Shown: positions 7,441-16,124, counted from the first letter of the stretch. The stretch is 64,000 nt of DNA from Bin5 sp965221145 (GCA_965221145.1 OZ244877.1:930001-994000), one strand, 5' to 3'. The notes: generated by a model not told the origin, from the sequence alone. Program-made: numbers and translations.

Positions 7441-9699
7441 CTAGCGCAGGAACGCCTCCACCAGCCCGCCGTCCACGTTGAGGATCTGGCCGGTCGTCTT
7501 GGCGAGGGCGCCGCTAAGCAGTAAAAGGGCCGCCTCCGCCTGATCTTCCGGCAGGATCGCCTGTTTGGTGAGGGTGCGCTGGGCGTAGAATTCGGCCAGC
7601 CGGTCCCGCAAGACGTCCGTCTCTTCCGACTCGTCGAAGGGGAGTTCGTACTTCAATAGCCCGGAAATCACGCGTTCGCGCGGGAACATGGAACTGCCGG
7701 TCACGACCGTCGCAGGGGCCAGCCCGTTGACGCGCACGTGCGGCGCCAGTTCGATAGCCAACTCCCGCACCAGATGGTTGGCCGCCGCCTTGCTCGTGTC
7801 GTAGGCCAGCGAACCCTTTTTCGCCACCGCGCCGTTGACGCTGGTCGCAATCACCAGTGAGCCGGGCAGTCCCTGCGCTTCCCAGATATTGCGCGCTTCG
7901 TCGGCCACAATGTAGGCGCCCTTGACGTTCACGTTGTATGTCGTATCCCACATATCGTCCGGGATATGGCCGCTGGCATCGGGAGGGAAGTAGAAACCGG
8001 CGGTGATCACCAGGTTGTCGATGCCGCCATAGGCCAGCAGCGTCTGGCGGAAGAGCGCCTGCACGCTGGCGCGGTCGCACGCATCCACACCCAGCCCGAT
8101 GGCAGGCCCGCACGCGGAAATACCCGTACCGGCGACGCCGATGCCGACCCCGTAGATCTCCGTCAACTCGTCGGCGGTGGCCTGCGCGGCGTCCGCGTTC
8201 AGATCGGCACAGACTACATGCGCGCCCTCCCTGGCCACGCGGTGGGCGATGGCCTTGCCGATGCCGCTGCCGGCGCCGATGATGACGACCACGTTGCGCG
8301 CCAACTCCTGCTCCGGCGGCATCCGTCGCAGCTTCGCCTCTTCCAGCAACCAGTACTCGATATCGAAGGCCTCCTGCTTGGGCAGGGCCACGTACTGGCT
8401 GACCGTCTCCGCACCCCGCATCACCTCCACCGCGCAGCTGTAGAACTCGGCGGTCACCCGGCTCTCGCTCTTGTTCTTGCCCCAGGCGATCATGCCGATG
8501 CCCGGAATGAGGATCACCGTCGGGTTCGGGTCGCGCATTGCCGGAGAATCGGGGCGTTTGTGCGCGTTGTAGTAGTCGGCGTAGTCCTGGCGATAGCGGG
8601 TCAGGCCGCGCTCGAGCATTGCCAAGAGCTCTCCGATGTCCTTCGTCTGCGGATCCCAGTCTACATAGAGGGGTTTGATCTTGGTACGCAGAAAATGATC
8701 AGGGCAGGAGGTGCCCAGTTCGGCAAGCCGGGCTGCGTCGTAACTGTTGACGAAGCGCAGGATCGACGCGTCCGCTTGCAGGGTGCCGACGAAGGTTGTT
8801 ACATGCGCTACCGCTTCGCGATTTGAGCGCAAGGTGTTCTGTTGACTGATCATGCCGCGCAGCGCAGGCAGCAACTCCACCAGCGCCTCTTCCCGCTCGT
8901 CGTCGCCCAGCACAGCGTACTTCTGACCGCCAAATGTGCCCAAACCCTTGTCGCGGCTTTCGATGTAACGGGCCGCCTTCTCGATGACGTCCAGGCTCAA
9001 CTGATAGCAAGCCTTGTCATCTTCGGCCCAGTTGATCAGCCCGTGTCCGCCCATCATGATTGCGCTCATCGTCGGGTTGGCGGCCGCCATCTCCCCCATC
9101 ACCAGCCCCAGGTCGAAGCCGGGCCGCTGCCAGTCTACCCAGCCCAGGTCATCGCCGAAAATCTCTGCGGTCAGCGCCTCGCCGTCCTGCGCCGCGGCGA
9201 TGGCAATGACGGCGTTGGGGTGGGTATGGTCTACGATCGGGGCGGGGATAAAGGCGTGCAGAGGCGTGTCGATCGAAGAGGCGCGCGGGTTGAGGTCGTA
9301 GACACAGTGGAGATACTTGCCCACCATTTCGTCCTCAATCGGCGTCTTGAGGCCCTTCTCGTCGGCCGCGTCGTAGATAGCCCGCAGTTGGCGGATTTTG
9401 TCCATGTAGAGAGAGGAAAAGTTTTCCCGCTTGGACGTGCGCAGGTCGCCGCCGGAGCCTTTGACCCACAGGACCTCGACCGATTCGCCCGTCAACGGGT
9501 CGGTCTCCTTATATTTGGAAGAGGTGTTGCCGCCGCCGGTGTTGGTGATACGCTGATCCTGGCCGAGCAGATTGGAGCGGTAGACGAGACGGCCTACCGG
9601 ATCGAGCGCGGCGGCGGTTTCGTCGTCCCACAGGTAGGATACGTGTCGATAGTTTGAGGGCGCTACCGCTTCACTACTTGAGCGCAAGGGTACAGTCAT
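7441..9699 (-). CDS. rhaEW: Bifunctional rhamnulose-1-phosphate aldolase / short-chain dehydrogenase
   Basis: 752-residue fusion. The N-terminal half is a class II aldolase domain: TNTGGGNTSSK, WVKGSGGD, and the metal-binding HTHPN (residues about 158-162). The C-terminal part is an SDR: nucleotide-binding GAGSGIGKAIA (about 492-502) and a Y-x3-K in YDTSKAAANH, with the substrate Ser in ATSVNGA upstream. This architecture is the known RhaEW enzyme, which splits L-rhamnulose 1-phosphate into DHAP and L-lactaldehyde and then oxidises or reduces the lactaldehyde. Rhamnose or a related deoxysugar is the likely substrate, although no rhamnose kinase or isomerase is in the window. The ATG at 9699 follows CGGAG. 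Confidence 0.9.
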   Translation of the reverse strand: MTVPLRSSSEAVAPSNYRHVSYLWDDETAAALDPVGRLVYRSNLLGQDQRITNTGGGNTSSKYKETDPLTGESVEVLWVKGSGGDLRTSKRENFSSLYMDKIRQLRAIYDAADEKGLKTPIEDEMVGKYLHCVYDLNPRASSIDTPLHAFIPAPIVDHTHPNAVIAIAAAQDGEALTAEIFGDDLGWVDWQRPGFDLGLVMGEMAAANPTMSAIMMGGHGLINWAEDDKACYQLSLDVIEKAARYIESRDKGLGTFGGQKYAVLGDDEREEALVELLPALRGMISQQNTLRSNREAVAHVTTFVGTLQADASILRFVNSYDAARLAELGTSCPDHFLRTKIKPLYVDWDPQTKDIGELLAMLERGLTRYRQDYADYYNAHKRPDSPAMRDPNPTVILIPGIGMIAWGKNKSESRVTAEFYSCAVEVMRGAETVSQYVALPKQEAFDIEYWLLEEAKLRRMPPEQELARNVVVIIGAGSGIGKAIAHRVAREGAHVVCADLNADAAQATADELTEIYGVGIGVAGTGISACGPAIGLGVDACDRASVQALFRQTLLAYGGIDNLVITAGFYFPPDASGHIPDDMWDTTYNVNVKGAYIVADEARNIWEAQGLPGSLVIATSVNGAVAKKGSLAYDTSKAAANHLVRELAIELAPHVRVNGLAPATVVTGSSMFPRERVISGLLKYELPFDESEETDVLRDRLAEFYAQRTLTKQAILPEDQAEAALLLLSGALAKTTGQILNVDGGLVEAFLR

Positions 9700-9717
9700 G
9701 GCGAAACTCCGATAATG

Positions 9718-9752
9718 CAGTTTTCAGTCGTCAGGTCTTCGTTTTCAGTAAC
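9718..9752. repeat. Decayed seven-base tandem repeat (CAGTTTT type)
   Basis: Short run built from CAGTTTTCAGTCGTCAG and GTTTTCAGTAAC, directly upstream of the aldolase gene. The same repeat type appears at 39721-39745. Confidence 0.5.
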
Positions 9753-10004
9753 TGCCGCGAAAGCATGTCAGAAACTGGAAAATTCATTTGCAGTGTAGCA
9801 GAAAGGGCGGGGCCGCGCTAACATTCGGCCCAAACGGGTCAATCCCAGATTCTTGGGTGATGGAGGCAGGAGTCGCTGCGCTGCCCCGCTTGTCTTTATC
9901 GATCAGAAGGAACATATATTTTGTTGGTAGCTGGAAGAGACTTTGCCGAGGAATCGGGAGAAACGTAGGATTTCTTACCAAAAATGTCCGGAATGTCCGG
10001 TTTA

Positions 10005-10022
10005 CCCCCCCCCCCCCCCCCC
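10005..10022. repeat. Homopolymer of 18 C
   Basis: Uninterrupted C run, preceded by a doubled AATGTCCGG (about 9983-10000). It lies in the 590-base stretch between the aldolase gene and 10292. The run could be a slippage hotspot or an assembly artefact. An open frame across it (9788-10228) shows no protein-like features. Confidence 0.8.
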
Positions 10023-10024
10023 TT

Positions 10025-10036
10025 GAACATATGTTC
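10025..10036. promoter_or_regulatory. Perfect palindrome GAACATATGTTC (LexA-box-like)
   Basis: 12-base perfect palindrome matching the DinR/LexA operator core GAAC-N4-GTTC. It begins two bases after the poly-C run and 256 bases before the next gene, so the regulated promoter, if any, is not obvious. Confidence 0.35.
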
Positions 10037-10291
10037 CAATTATGCCTGTGCTTTTACCGGTTCTTCGTTTTCGTATCGCCATCGGCGTCGTCGTGTGATC
10101 AGGCTCGCGGCACCACCGCGGCGGCAGCGATGAGGGGCTGTTGGAAATCGGCCGTTTTGACGATGAAGCAAACCTTAGCAGAACCAATAAAGCACATTCG
10201 TTCGCATATGTCAAGTTTACCTGCATGACGGCCTTACGCTTGTCAAAATGAGCGTTTCGGGGTACAATTCTCGTGAAAGGAGATGCCCAAA

Positions 10292-10504
10292 ATGACTTCA
10301 AAACGAAAGCGGTCAGTTCCAAGAGAAGACTTGAAAGAGCCGGTAGAACCACGCCCTAAGCGGCCCGTAGGCCGCCCCCCGCTTGAGTTCCCCGACCCCA
10401 TTCCCGACACGCCGGAAAACATCGCTCGCGCTGTTTTGAACACGAAACCGAAAGGGCGCGGCAAATGGCGATTCGAGAAGCAACGCCGGGGAAAGAGCAA
10501 CTAA
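10292..10504 (+). CDS. Small basic protein with AT-hook-like motif
   Basis: 70-residue protein rich in Lys, Arg and Pro. The segment KRPVGRPPLEFP contains an AT-hook-like GRPP core; a PDTPENIARAVLNTKPK segment follows, a pattern recurring in small orphan proteins of this kind of bacterium. AAAGGAG ends nine bases before the ATG at 10292, so this start is better than the ATG at 10283, which abuts it. The TAA stop lies in the left target duplication of the MITE at 10508. It may bind DNA or act as an antitoxin-like partner; no toxin is adjacent, so the function is open. Confidence 0.6.
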   Translation: MTSKRKRSVPREDLKEPVEPRPKRPVGRPPLEFPDPIPDTPENIARAVLNTKPKGRGKWRFEKQRRGKSN

Positions 10505-10507
10505 GTA

Positions 10508-10589
10508 ACTGTCCGCAAACAACGTAGCGATTTCAATCAAGCTTGGACTGGTCTGTCGAACGAAACCGTTAAGTTAAAAACGGACAGTT
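10508..10589. repeat. 82-bp MITE, copy 1
   Basis: Element with short terminal inverted repeats (ACTGTCCG at the left, CGGACAGT at the right) and a palindromic interior. The flanks are ACTAAGTA and ACTAAGAC, a decayed 8-bp direct repeat. It is the same length as, and clearly related to, copy 2 at 12598-12679. It is too short to encode anything. Confidence 0.8.
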
Positions 10590-10822
10590 ACTAAGACCTT
10601 GGCCTAGATAGAGGCTTCTCTGTTTTCTGACTTACGCCAAGTTAGACCAACCGAAGCTAAATCTCTTGTATGCCAACCTCTTCCGGCCCGGAGTGAATAA
10701 TAAGAGGGGGGTATTAGCGGTAAGCGTCTGCACACGAAGACCTCATTACCAAATAAAGTGGCGCACAGGGAAACCAAGCAACGGGACTGTCGCGAAAGAG
10801 ACTGAAGAAAGGAGTTGTAGCC

Positions 10823-11080
10823 ATGAGAAAATCTCTTGGTATCGGCGCAATCATTGCAGGACTTGCAGGCTTACTCGGCTCTGGAACCATCTATTTGTCT
10901 TTGAACTCGAATATCACTGTCAGTGTGTTCATTTTGCTGTGCGCGCTTTTTAGCCTTGCTCTGGGGATAGTAACATGGAGGCAAAAAGGGGAAGTTTTCA
11001 GTTATGCTCCTTTGTTGGCCATCGCCGGAATCGCTGGAGCCGTCTTTGGAATGACGCTGATAGCGCTGGCCCTCAAATGA
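10823..11080 (+). CDS. Small membrane protein, unknown function
   Basis: 85-residue hydrophobic protein with about three membrane segments (about 5-27, 31-50 and 59-83) separated by a short basic loop (TWRQKGE). The ATG at 10823 is preceded by GAAAGGAG at good spacing. Base use is less GC-rich than the metabolic genes. No family is recognised. The 230 bases upstream contain no feature I can support. Confidence 0.65.
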   Translation: MRKSLGIGAIIAGLAGLLGSGTIYLSLNSNITVSVFILLCALFSLALGIVTWRQKGEVFSYAPLLAIAGIAGAVFGMTLIALALK

Positions 11081-11238
11081 TATATCGTCCAGATTGCAAC
11101 GTTGCTGTAATGGGTATAGGGAACACAGAGAGAAAATGAATTTGCAGGAGAAAAAGATGACGGACAAGCAAACTCAGTCTTGACGCGCTTTTCCTGAGAT
11201 TGGACTTTACTGGATGACACAGAAGAAAGGGAGTTATA

Positions 11239-11475
11239 TGAGGGGTGTGCATAAGTCGTCCTCAATGGCAAAAGTGCGAACTAACGACACATCTGCATGG
11301 TTTCTCTCAGTGAAATTGCTAGATTCAAACCAGATTTCCCGTTAGTGTGGGTAGTTGCCCTGGTGAAATTCGACTGATTCTTGCCCTAGGAGCGCCAATT
11401 TCAGCAGGAATTCAGGCCGATAGGCTCCTATGAGCAAGCAAAGTAGCAGCTTGGAGCAATTATGCACACCCCTCA
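11239..11475. repeat. 237-bp MITE-like element with 16-bp inverted repeats
   Basis: Perfect 16-bp terminal inverted repeats, TGAGGGGTGTGCATAA at 11239-11254 and its complement at 11460-11475. They are flanked by a direct repeat GTTATA (11233-11238 and 11476-11481), read as a 6-bp target duplication. The interior has no open frame and no transposase remnant. It is probably mobilised in trans by an unseen IS with the same ends. Confidence 0.8.
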
Positions 11476-11769
11476 GTTATATGCAAGAGCGAAACACCAA
11501 TATCATCTGACTTATCGACCCTTCCACTTACTTGCTTTCTTTGCTTCTCTGGTGTGGCAATCTAGTCGCCTGTTCCCCGCGTTTCACATTTGCTTGAAAT
11601 CTCACTGATTTTGAGAGGTGAGCTGCGGGAGACTGTCTACCAGTTCATTTGGCTACTAAAGTATATAAGCACCTATAATTTGGGTGCTACTCAGCCTGCA
11701 CTTTGCCCGAAATAGGGCACATTTCAGGCTTCGACAACCGCTTCTGTCAAGCCGTTTTCCCGAAGAACC

Positions 11770-12090
11770 ATGACGCTCGAATTCTGGCGGAATCTGTCCG
11801 TCGTCTGGATATCGATCCATCTGTTCCTTCTGTGTCTGGTTCCCCTGGGCATTGCGTTCCTGGCTGTGCAGGGGATGAATTGGCTGCTCGGCAGGACGTC
11901 AGGCGGTTTGCAGCGATTGCAGAACGCCAGCAGCCAGACGCGCGCCAAAACGGAAGATGCGGCCGCACAGGTGACCACAGCCGTGATCCAGGGGCAGAGC
12001 AAAGTCGAGAATGTCCAGGCAACGCTCAGACAACTGCTGCGGCGTTCGAAACATCTGAGTTCAGGAGCAGGTGATCAACGCCGTTGTTGA
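11770..12090 (+). CDS. Small single-pass membrane protein
   Basis: 106-residue protein. An N-terminal membrane segment lies at about residues 10-38 (VVWISIHLFLLCLVPLGIAF), followed by an amphipathic, Ala/Gln-rich helix likely to face the cytoplasm (about 45-90). Similar short membrane-anchor proteins occur in Chloroflexota. The last 15 residues may be altered by degradation. A TATAAT-like box at about 11675 lies upstream, with no convincing -35. The function is unknown. Confidence 0.5.
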   Translation: MTLEFWRNLSVVWISIHLFLLCLVPLGIAFLAVQGMNWLLGRTSGGLQRLQNASSQTRAKTEDAAAQVTTAVIQGQSKVENVQATLRQLLRRSKHLSSGAGDQRRC

Positions 12091-12222
12091 CCACTCTCGC
12101 TTGATTGGGACACACCCGCCGAATATGAGCAGCCTAGAGTGGTAAGGACAACGGATAGGCTTTAGAATAATGGCAGATCTCTTGCGAAGCTACATAGTCA
12201 AGATAATAAGGGGACTCAGGGA

Positions 12223-12837
12223 GTGAGTTTCTAACAGCAGCAATTCACAGAAGTCTTTCATTCAGGTGAAAGGGTTCAAGGCCTGACGCATGACTTCTAC
12301 AAGTATCCTGCTCGATTCAGTCCTAGCTTCGTTCGATTCGTCTTGGACGAATTGTCAGTACCAGGCGATTGGGTGTTGGATCCTTTCATGGGTGGCGGAA
12401 CGACCGTCGTTGAGGCTCTAGCCTCTGGCAGACGCGCAATAGGTTCAGACATTAACGAACTTGCCCATTTTGTTTCGAGAGTGAAGACAACCCCATTGAG
12501 CAATCAGGACATAACAGAAGTCTTCGCATGGGTGGAGAGTGTCAAGAGGCTGGCTCCACTTTGCAGTGTTGACGGCAGGTCAAGTAGGAACTTAGTGACT
12601 GTCCGCAAATAACATAGCGGTTTCAATCGAGTTCAGACTGATTTGTCGAACAAAACCGCTGAATTGAAAACGGACAGTTACTTAGTGCGAAACATGCCGT
12701 CTGAGTTGGCTCCGTTCTTTGAAACGGGAATAAAGTTCGCCAATGGGCTGACGTTCCGCCGCCGCCGTTCAATTGCGCGCTGCGCGCTTGTGCGAGTTGG
12801 ACAATGGGCGCTGGATTCAAGAGCTACCATTCCCTCT
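12223..12837 (+). pseudogene. Broken DNA methyltransferase (N4/N6 type), three lesions
   Basis: The translation shows HSGERVQGLTHDFYKYPARF, then the SAM-binding WVLDPFMGGGTTVVEA and an IGSDINELA motif, typical of an N4-cytosine/N6-adenine DNA methyltransferase. Three lesions are visible. Reading from a GTG at 12223, codon 4 is TAA; CAA would give an intact start, so a nonsense change is likely. The 82-bp MITE copy 2 interrupts the frame at 12598. After the MITE the gene resumes (RNMPSELAPFFETG, CALVRVGQWALDSR) but is truncated at about 12837, where an unrelated ABC ATPase tail begins. Removing MITE plus one duplication (90 bases) keeps the frame. Confidence 0.8.
12598..12679. repeat. 82-bp MITE, copy 2, inside the methyltransferase remnant
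   Basis: Same 82-bp element as at 10508-10589, with ends ACTGTCCG and CGGACAGTT. It is flanked by a perfect 8-bp direct repeat ACTTAGTG (12590-12597 and 12680-12687). The interior pairs AGCGGTTT with AAACCGCT. Its insertion split a coding frame that continues on both sides, which proves mobility. Confidence 0.88.
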
Positions 12838-13323
12838 GTAGCCGACAAGATTGCGGTGATGAACGAGGGCACGCTGCAACAGTTGGGCACGCCCAGCGAA
12901 ATCTACGACTTGCCGGCCAATAACTTCGTCGCCCGCTTTGTCGGCTCGACACCGATGAACTTCGTCCCCGGCGCGCTGCAAAAGGAAAACGGCCACACGG
13001 TGCATAGGAGCGATCAGTTTGTCATCCCGGTCAGCGCCGAATTGGCTGACCGCGCGGCCGAGCTTTGCCCCAGCGGCAAATGTACGCTTGGCGTCCGCCC
13101 CGAAGAGATCCGCTTCACTGTGAATGACGACGGCGGCAACCAGGCCAGAGTCTTCCTGCTGGAACCGCTCGGCTCGGAGACGATTCTCGACATCGAAAAA
13201 GAGGGTCTCCTGCTCAAGGTGAAGGACGTGGCCGCGACGCAGGTGCGCGAGGGGGATACCCTGAGTCTCTCCTTCAATCGTTTTCATCTCTTCGACGACG
13301 CAACCGGCGAAGCGATTCGTTGA
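12838..13323 (+). pseudogene. C-terminal fragment of a sugar ABC importer ATPase (UgpC/MalK type)
   Basis: About 160 residues starting at ADKIAVMNEGTLQQLGTPSEIYD, the segment that follows the H-loop in UgpC/MalK-type ATPases, then the TOBE/OB regulatory region (LGVRPEEIRF, LLEPLGSE, LSFNRFHLFDDATG) to a natural stop. Walker A, signature and Walker B are all absent, so it cannot work alone. It is fused in frame to the methyltransferase remnant; the chimeric open frame runs from about 12643 to 13323. The next gene is a sugar-related TIM barrel, so the ABC tail is probably the original neighbour and the upstream DNA was moved in by deletion or recombination. Confidence 0.82.
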
Positions 13324-13393
13324 GCAGTTCCCCATTCGAAACCGGGGTTTTGAGCAGACTACGCGATGGGAACGCACGCGTTTCGGCTTCCCT

Positions 13394-13427
13394 TACACAA
13401 TACGAAATACGCACAACGCAAAGCAAT
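13394..13427. repeat. Decayed seven-base repeat (ACGCAAT type)
   Basis: Run of ACACAATACGAAATACGC and similar units just upstream of the TIM-barrel gene. A cleaner copy follows that gene at 14414-14447. Confidence 0.5.
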
Positions 13428-13433
13428 AAAGTC

Positions 13434-14354
13434 ATGTTCAAGGTTACTGTCGGCAACGCTCCAGTGAGTTGGGGCGTTACCTCTGCCAAAGCGGAAAGAG
13501 GCGCCAACCTGGACTATAGCCGCGTGATGGACGAGATCGCGGCGGCGGGATACCAGGGGACCGAGCTTGGCCCGTTCGGCTACTATCCGATGGACGCCGC
13601 CCTGTTGCGCGCCGAATTGGGGAAACGGAGGCTCCAACTGGCTTCTTCTTATGTCCCCTTGCCGCTGGAGCAAGAGGGTGCGGTCGAATCCATTCTGAAC
13701 ACGGTCGGGCGCGTTGCCGTATTGCTGCGCGTATTTGGGGTGAAGGAGATCATCATTGCCGGGAACACGTCGCCGGCGCGGTTGGAGATCGCTGGTTCCG
13801 TGGCCGCGGACGGCACCGACGGCTGGAGCAGCGGGGAATGGCAACGCGCGGCGAAAGCTCTGACAGCCGCCGCGCGCATGTGCCGCGAGCAGTTTGGCCT
13901 GCGGGTTGCTTTCCATCATCATGCCGGCACCTATGTCGAGACGCCCGCCGAGGTCGCCCGCCTGATGGCGATGACCGATCCGGAGTTGGTCGGGCTGTGT
14001 TTCGACACCGGCCACTACCATTACGGCGGCGGCGATGTTCTGGAAGGGGCGGAACAGTACGCCGACCGCATCTGGTACGTGCATCTGAAGGATGTCTGGG
14101 CGGAGAAGCTGGAGCGGGTGAGACGGGAGCGCATCCACATGCGCCAGGCGTGGGCGATGGACGTATTCGCCGAGTTGGGGCAGGGCTGCATCGACTTCCC
14201 CGCTTTCATAGACGTTCTGAGCACACGCGGCTACCAAGGCTGGATGATAGTAGAGCAGGACGTGGTGCGGCGTCCCGACCGCGAGGGCGCATGGTCGCCG
14301 CTGGCGAGCGCCGAACAGAGCCGCGCCTATCTGCGCGACGTTCTCAAAATCTGA
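13434..14354 (+). CDS. Sugar phosphate isomerase/epimerase-type TIM barrel (IolE-like)
   Basis: 306-residue xylose-isomerase-like TIM barrel. The start MFKVTVGNAPVSWG and the AAAGYQGTELGPFGYYP block resemble inosose (2-keto-myo-inositol) dehydratase, IolE. Metal-site candidates are Glu in GTELGP, His in AFHHHAGT, Asp/His in LCFDTGHYHYGGG, His in VHLKD, and Glu in MIVEQD. The frame is open to 13320, but the ATG at 13434 begins the conserved strand and the upstream part is repeat-derived. It may dehydrate or epimerise a cyclitol or keto-sugar; specificity cannot be read. Confidence 0.82.
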   Translation: MFKVTVGNAPVSWGVTSAKAERGANLDYSRVMDEIAAAGYQGTELGPFGYYPMDAALLRAELGKRRLQLASSYVPLPLEQEGAVESILNTVGRVAVLLRVFGVKEIIIAGNTSPARLEIAGSVAADGTDGWSSGEWQRAAKALTAAARMCREQFGLRVAFHHHAGTYVETPAEVARLMAMTDPELVGLCFDTGHYHYGGGDVLEGAEQYADRIWYVHLKDVWAEKLERVRRERIHMRQAWAMDVFAELGQGCIDFPAFIDVLSTRGYQGWMIVEQDVVRRPDREGAWSPLASAEQSRAYLRDVLKI

Positions 14355-14413
14355 GTCGGACCCGTCCGATACCAGAGTCTTCCGCACAAATCACGGAGCG
14401 TTCTCCGCCTTAA

Positions 14414-14447
14414 GCAATACGAAGTACGCAACACGCAATACGCAATG
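14414..14447. repeat. Seven-base tandem repeat (ACGCAAT type)
   Basis: Contains GAAGTACGCAACACGCAATA followed by CGCAAT, i.e. adjacent ACGCAAT-type units. It lies between the TIM barrel and the esterase gene, ending 17 bases before the esterase start. Confidence 0.6.
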
Positions 14448-14464
14448 CAGTCAAGAGGATGGCA

Positions 14465-15940
14465 ATGGCTGACGTATCCGGTCAACTGAACCTCCTGCTC
14501 GAAGAAATGGCGACGTGGGAGCAACCGGAGTATGTGATCGCGAGCCTGACGCACCTGGTGGACATCCATCCTGAGTTGCTTACGCACTCCTTTACCTACG
14601 AGGTGCTGGGCCGCGCCTACGGGCTGCAGGACAACAAGCCGTTGGCAGCCGAGATTTTCGAAATGGCGCTCAAGCTGGATCCGACCCGCCAGCAGGCAAG
14701 CGACTGGTATAACCAGGTGCGCCAGTGCGAGGAGGTCAACTACGACGAAGCGCGGGTGCCCACCTATGTGCTGCCCGATGCGCTGCGCATGGCAGACGGC
14801 CGCGCGGTCACCGACGCCGCAACGTGGACGGAGGAGCGCCGCCCCGAACTCCTGCGCCTGTTCGAGGAACATGTGTACGGCAAAGCGCCGGGCCGCCCCG
14901 AGGCGATGACCTTCAAGGTCACTTCGGTCGACGAGCGCGCCCTCGACGGCCAGGCGACGCGCAAAGAGGTCTCCGTCTACTTCACCGGTCGCCGCGATGA
15001 TCACAGAATGGATATCCTCATCTATCTGCCCAATGGACAGGCGGGGCCGGCGCCCACTTTCCTTGTCCCCAACTTCCAGGGCAACCAGTCGATCCACAGC
15101 GATCCCGACATCACGCTCTCGCAGCAATGGATGCGCAACCGTTTCGACCGCGGCATCCGCAACTACCGCGCCACCGAGGCCAGCCGCGGCTCGCTCACCT
15201 CGCGCTGGCCGGTCGAACGCATCCTCGAACGCGGCTACGCGCTCGCCACCGTCTACTACGGCGACCTGGATCCCGACTATGACGACGGCTTCCAGAACGG
15301 CGTGCATCCGCTCTACTACAAGGCGGGCCAAACGAGGCCGGCCTCCGACGAGTGGGGCGCGATCGGCGCGTGGGCATGGGGACTGCGCCGGGCGCTCGAT
15401 TACTTCGAGACGGACGCTGACGTCGACCACGAACGCGTCTCAGTGATGGGACAGTCCCGGCTGGGCAAGACCGCGCTGTGGGCCGGCGCGCAGGATGAAC
15501 GCTTTGCCCTGGTGATCCCCAACAACTCCGGCTGCGGCGGCGCGGCCCTCTTCCGCCGCCGCTTCGGCGAGACCGCCAGACATGCCAATGTCACCTATCC
15601 CTACTGGTTCTGCGAAAACTTCAAGCGTTACAACGACAAGGAGGATGAGTTGCCTATCGATCAGCATATGCTGATCGCGCTGGTCGCGCCGCGCCCGGTC
15701 TACGTGGTCAGCGCGGACGAGGATCTGTGGGCCGACCCGCACGGCGAGTTCCTCGGCGCAAAGCACGCAGAACCCGTCTACCGGCTCCTGGGCACGGAAG
15801 GCATGGCCGCCGCCGAACTGCCGCCCGTGGACCAGCCGGTCAGGAGCGTCATCGGCTACCACATCCGCACCGGCAAGCACGATGTAACCACCTACGACTG
15901 GGAACGCTACATGGATTTCGCCGATATTCACGTGCGTTAA
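14465..15940 (+). CDS. CE15-type (glucuronoyl esterase-like) hydrolase with helical N-terminal extension
   Basis: 491-residue alpha/beta hydrolase. The C-terminal 390 residues match carbohydrate esterase family 15: nucleophile elbow MGQSRLGKTALW (GxSRxGK, about 320-331), then IPNNSGCGGAALFRRRFGE and a late His in RTGKHDVTTYDW. Family enzymes cleave the ester between lignin alcohols and 4-O-methyl-glucuronic acid of xylan. Residues 1-90 form a helical TPR-like repeat (ALKLDPTRQQASDWY) not normally present. No signal peptide is seen, so the enzyme may be cytoplasmic and act on imported fragments. The ATG at 14465 has AAGAGG six bases upstream; the ATG at 14459 is the alternative. Confidence 0.85.
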   Translation: MADVSGQLNLLLEEMATWEQPEYVIASLTHLVDIHPELLTHSFTYEVLGRAYGLQDNKPLAAEIFEMALKLDPTRQQASDWYNQVRQCEEVNYDEARVPTYVLPDALRMADGRAVTDAATWTEERRPELLRLFEEHVYGKAPGRPEAMTFKVTSVDERALDGQATRKEVSVYFTGRRDDHRMDILIYLPNGQAGPAPTFLVPNFQGNQSIHSDPDITLSQQWMRNRFDRGIRNYRATEASRGSLTSRWPVERILERGYALATVYYGDLDPDYDDGFQNGVHPLYYKAGQTRPASDEWGAIGAWAWGLRRALDYFETDADVDHERVSVMGQSRLGKTALWAGAQDERFALVIPNNSGCGGAALFRRRFGETARHANVTYPYWFCENFKRYNDKEDELPIDQHMLIALVAPRPVYVVSADEDLWADPHGEFLGAKHAEPVYRLLGTEGMAAAELPPVDQPVRSVIGYHIRTGKHDVTTYDWERYMDFADIHVR

Positions 15941-16124
15941 AACGGGACGCTTTCGGTTCATTACTTTTCTCATCGCGCAAGAAATCCGGTAGCAATCGAA
16001 TTCCGGTAACGGTGCGTCCTCTACGTTGGCGAGGCCCGTCACTCCGTTGCCCAACCCCTCTTCATTCTCGCAAATCAACCGGGGCGGCGTTGGTCCGCGC
16101 AACATGCCTGCTGGAAAAATCCCT

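Noticed and set aside
9788..10228. 146-codon open frame across the poly-C run
   Set aside because: No domain, no ribosome site, and it depends on the length of the C run. Treated as noncoding.
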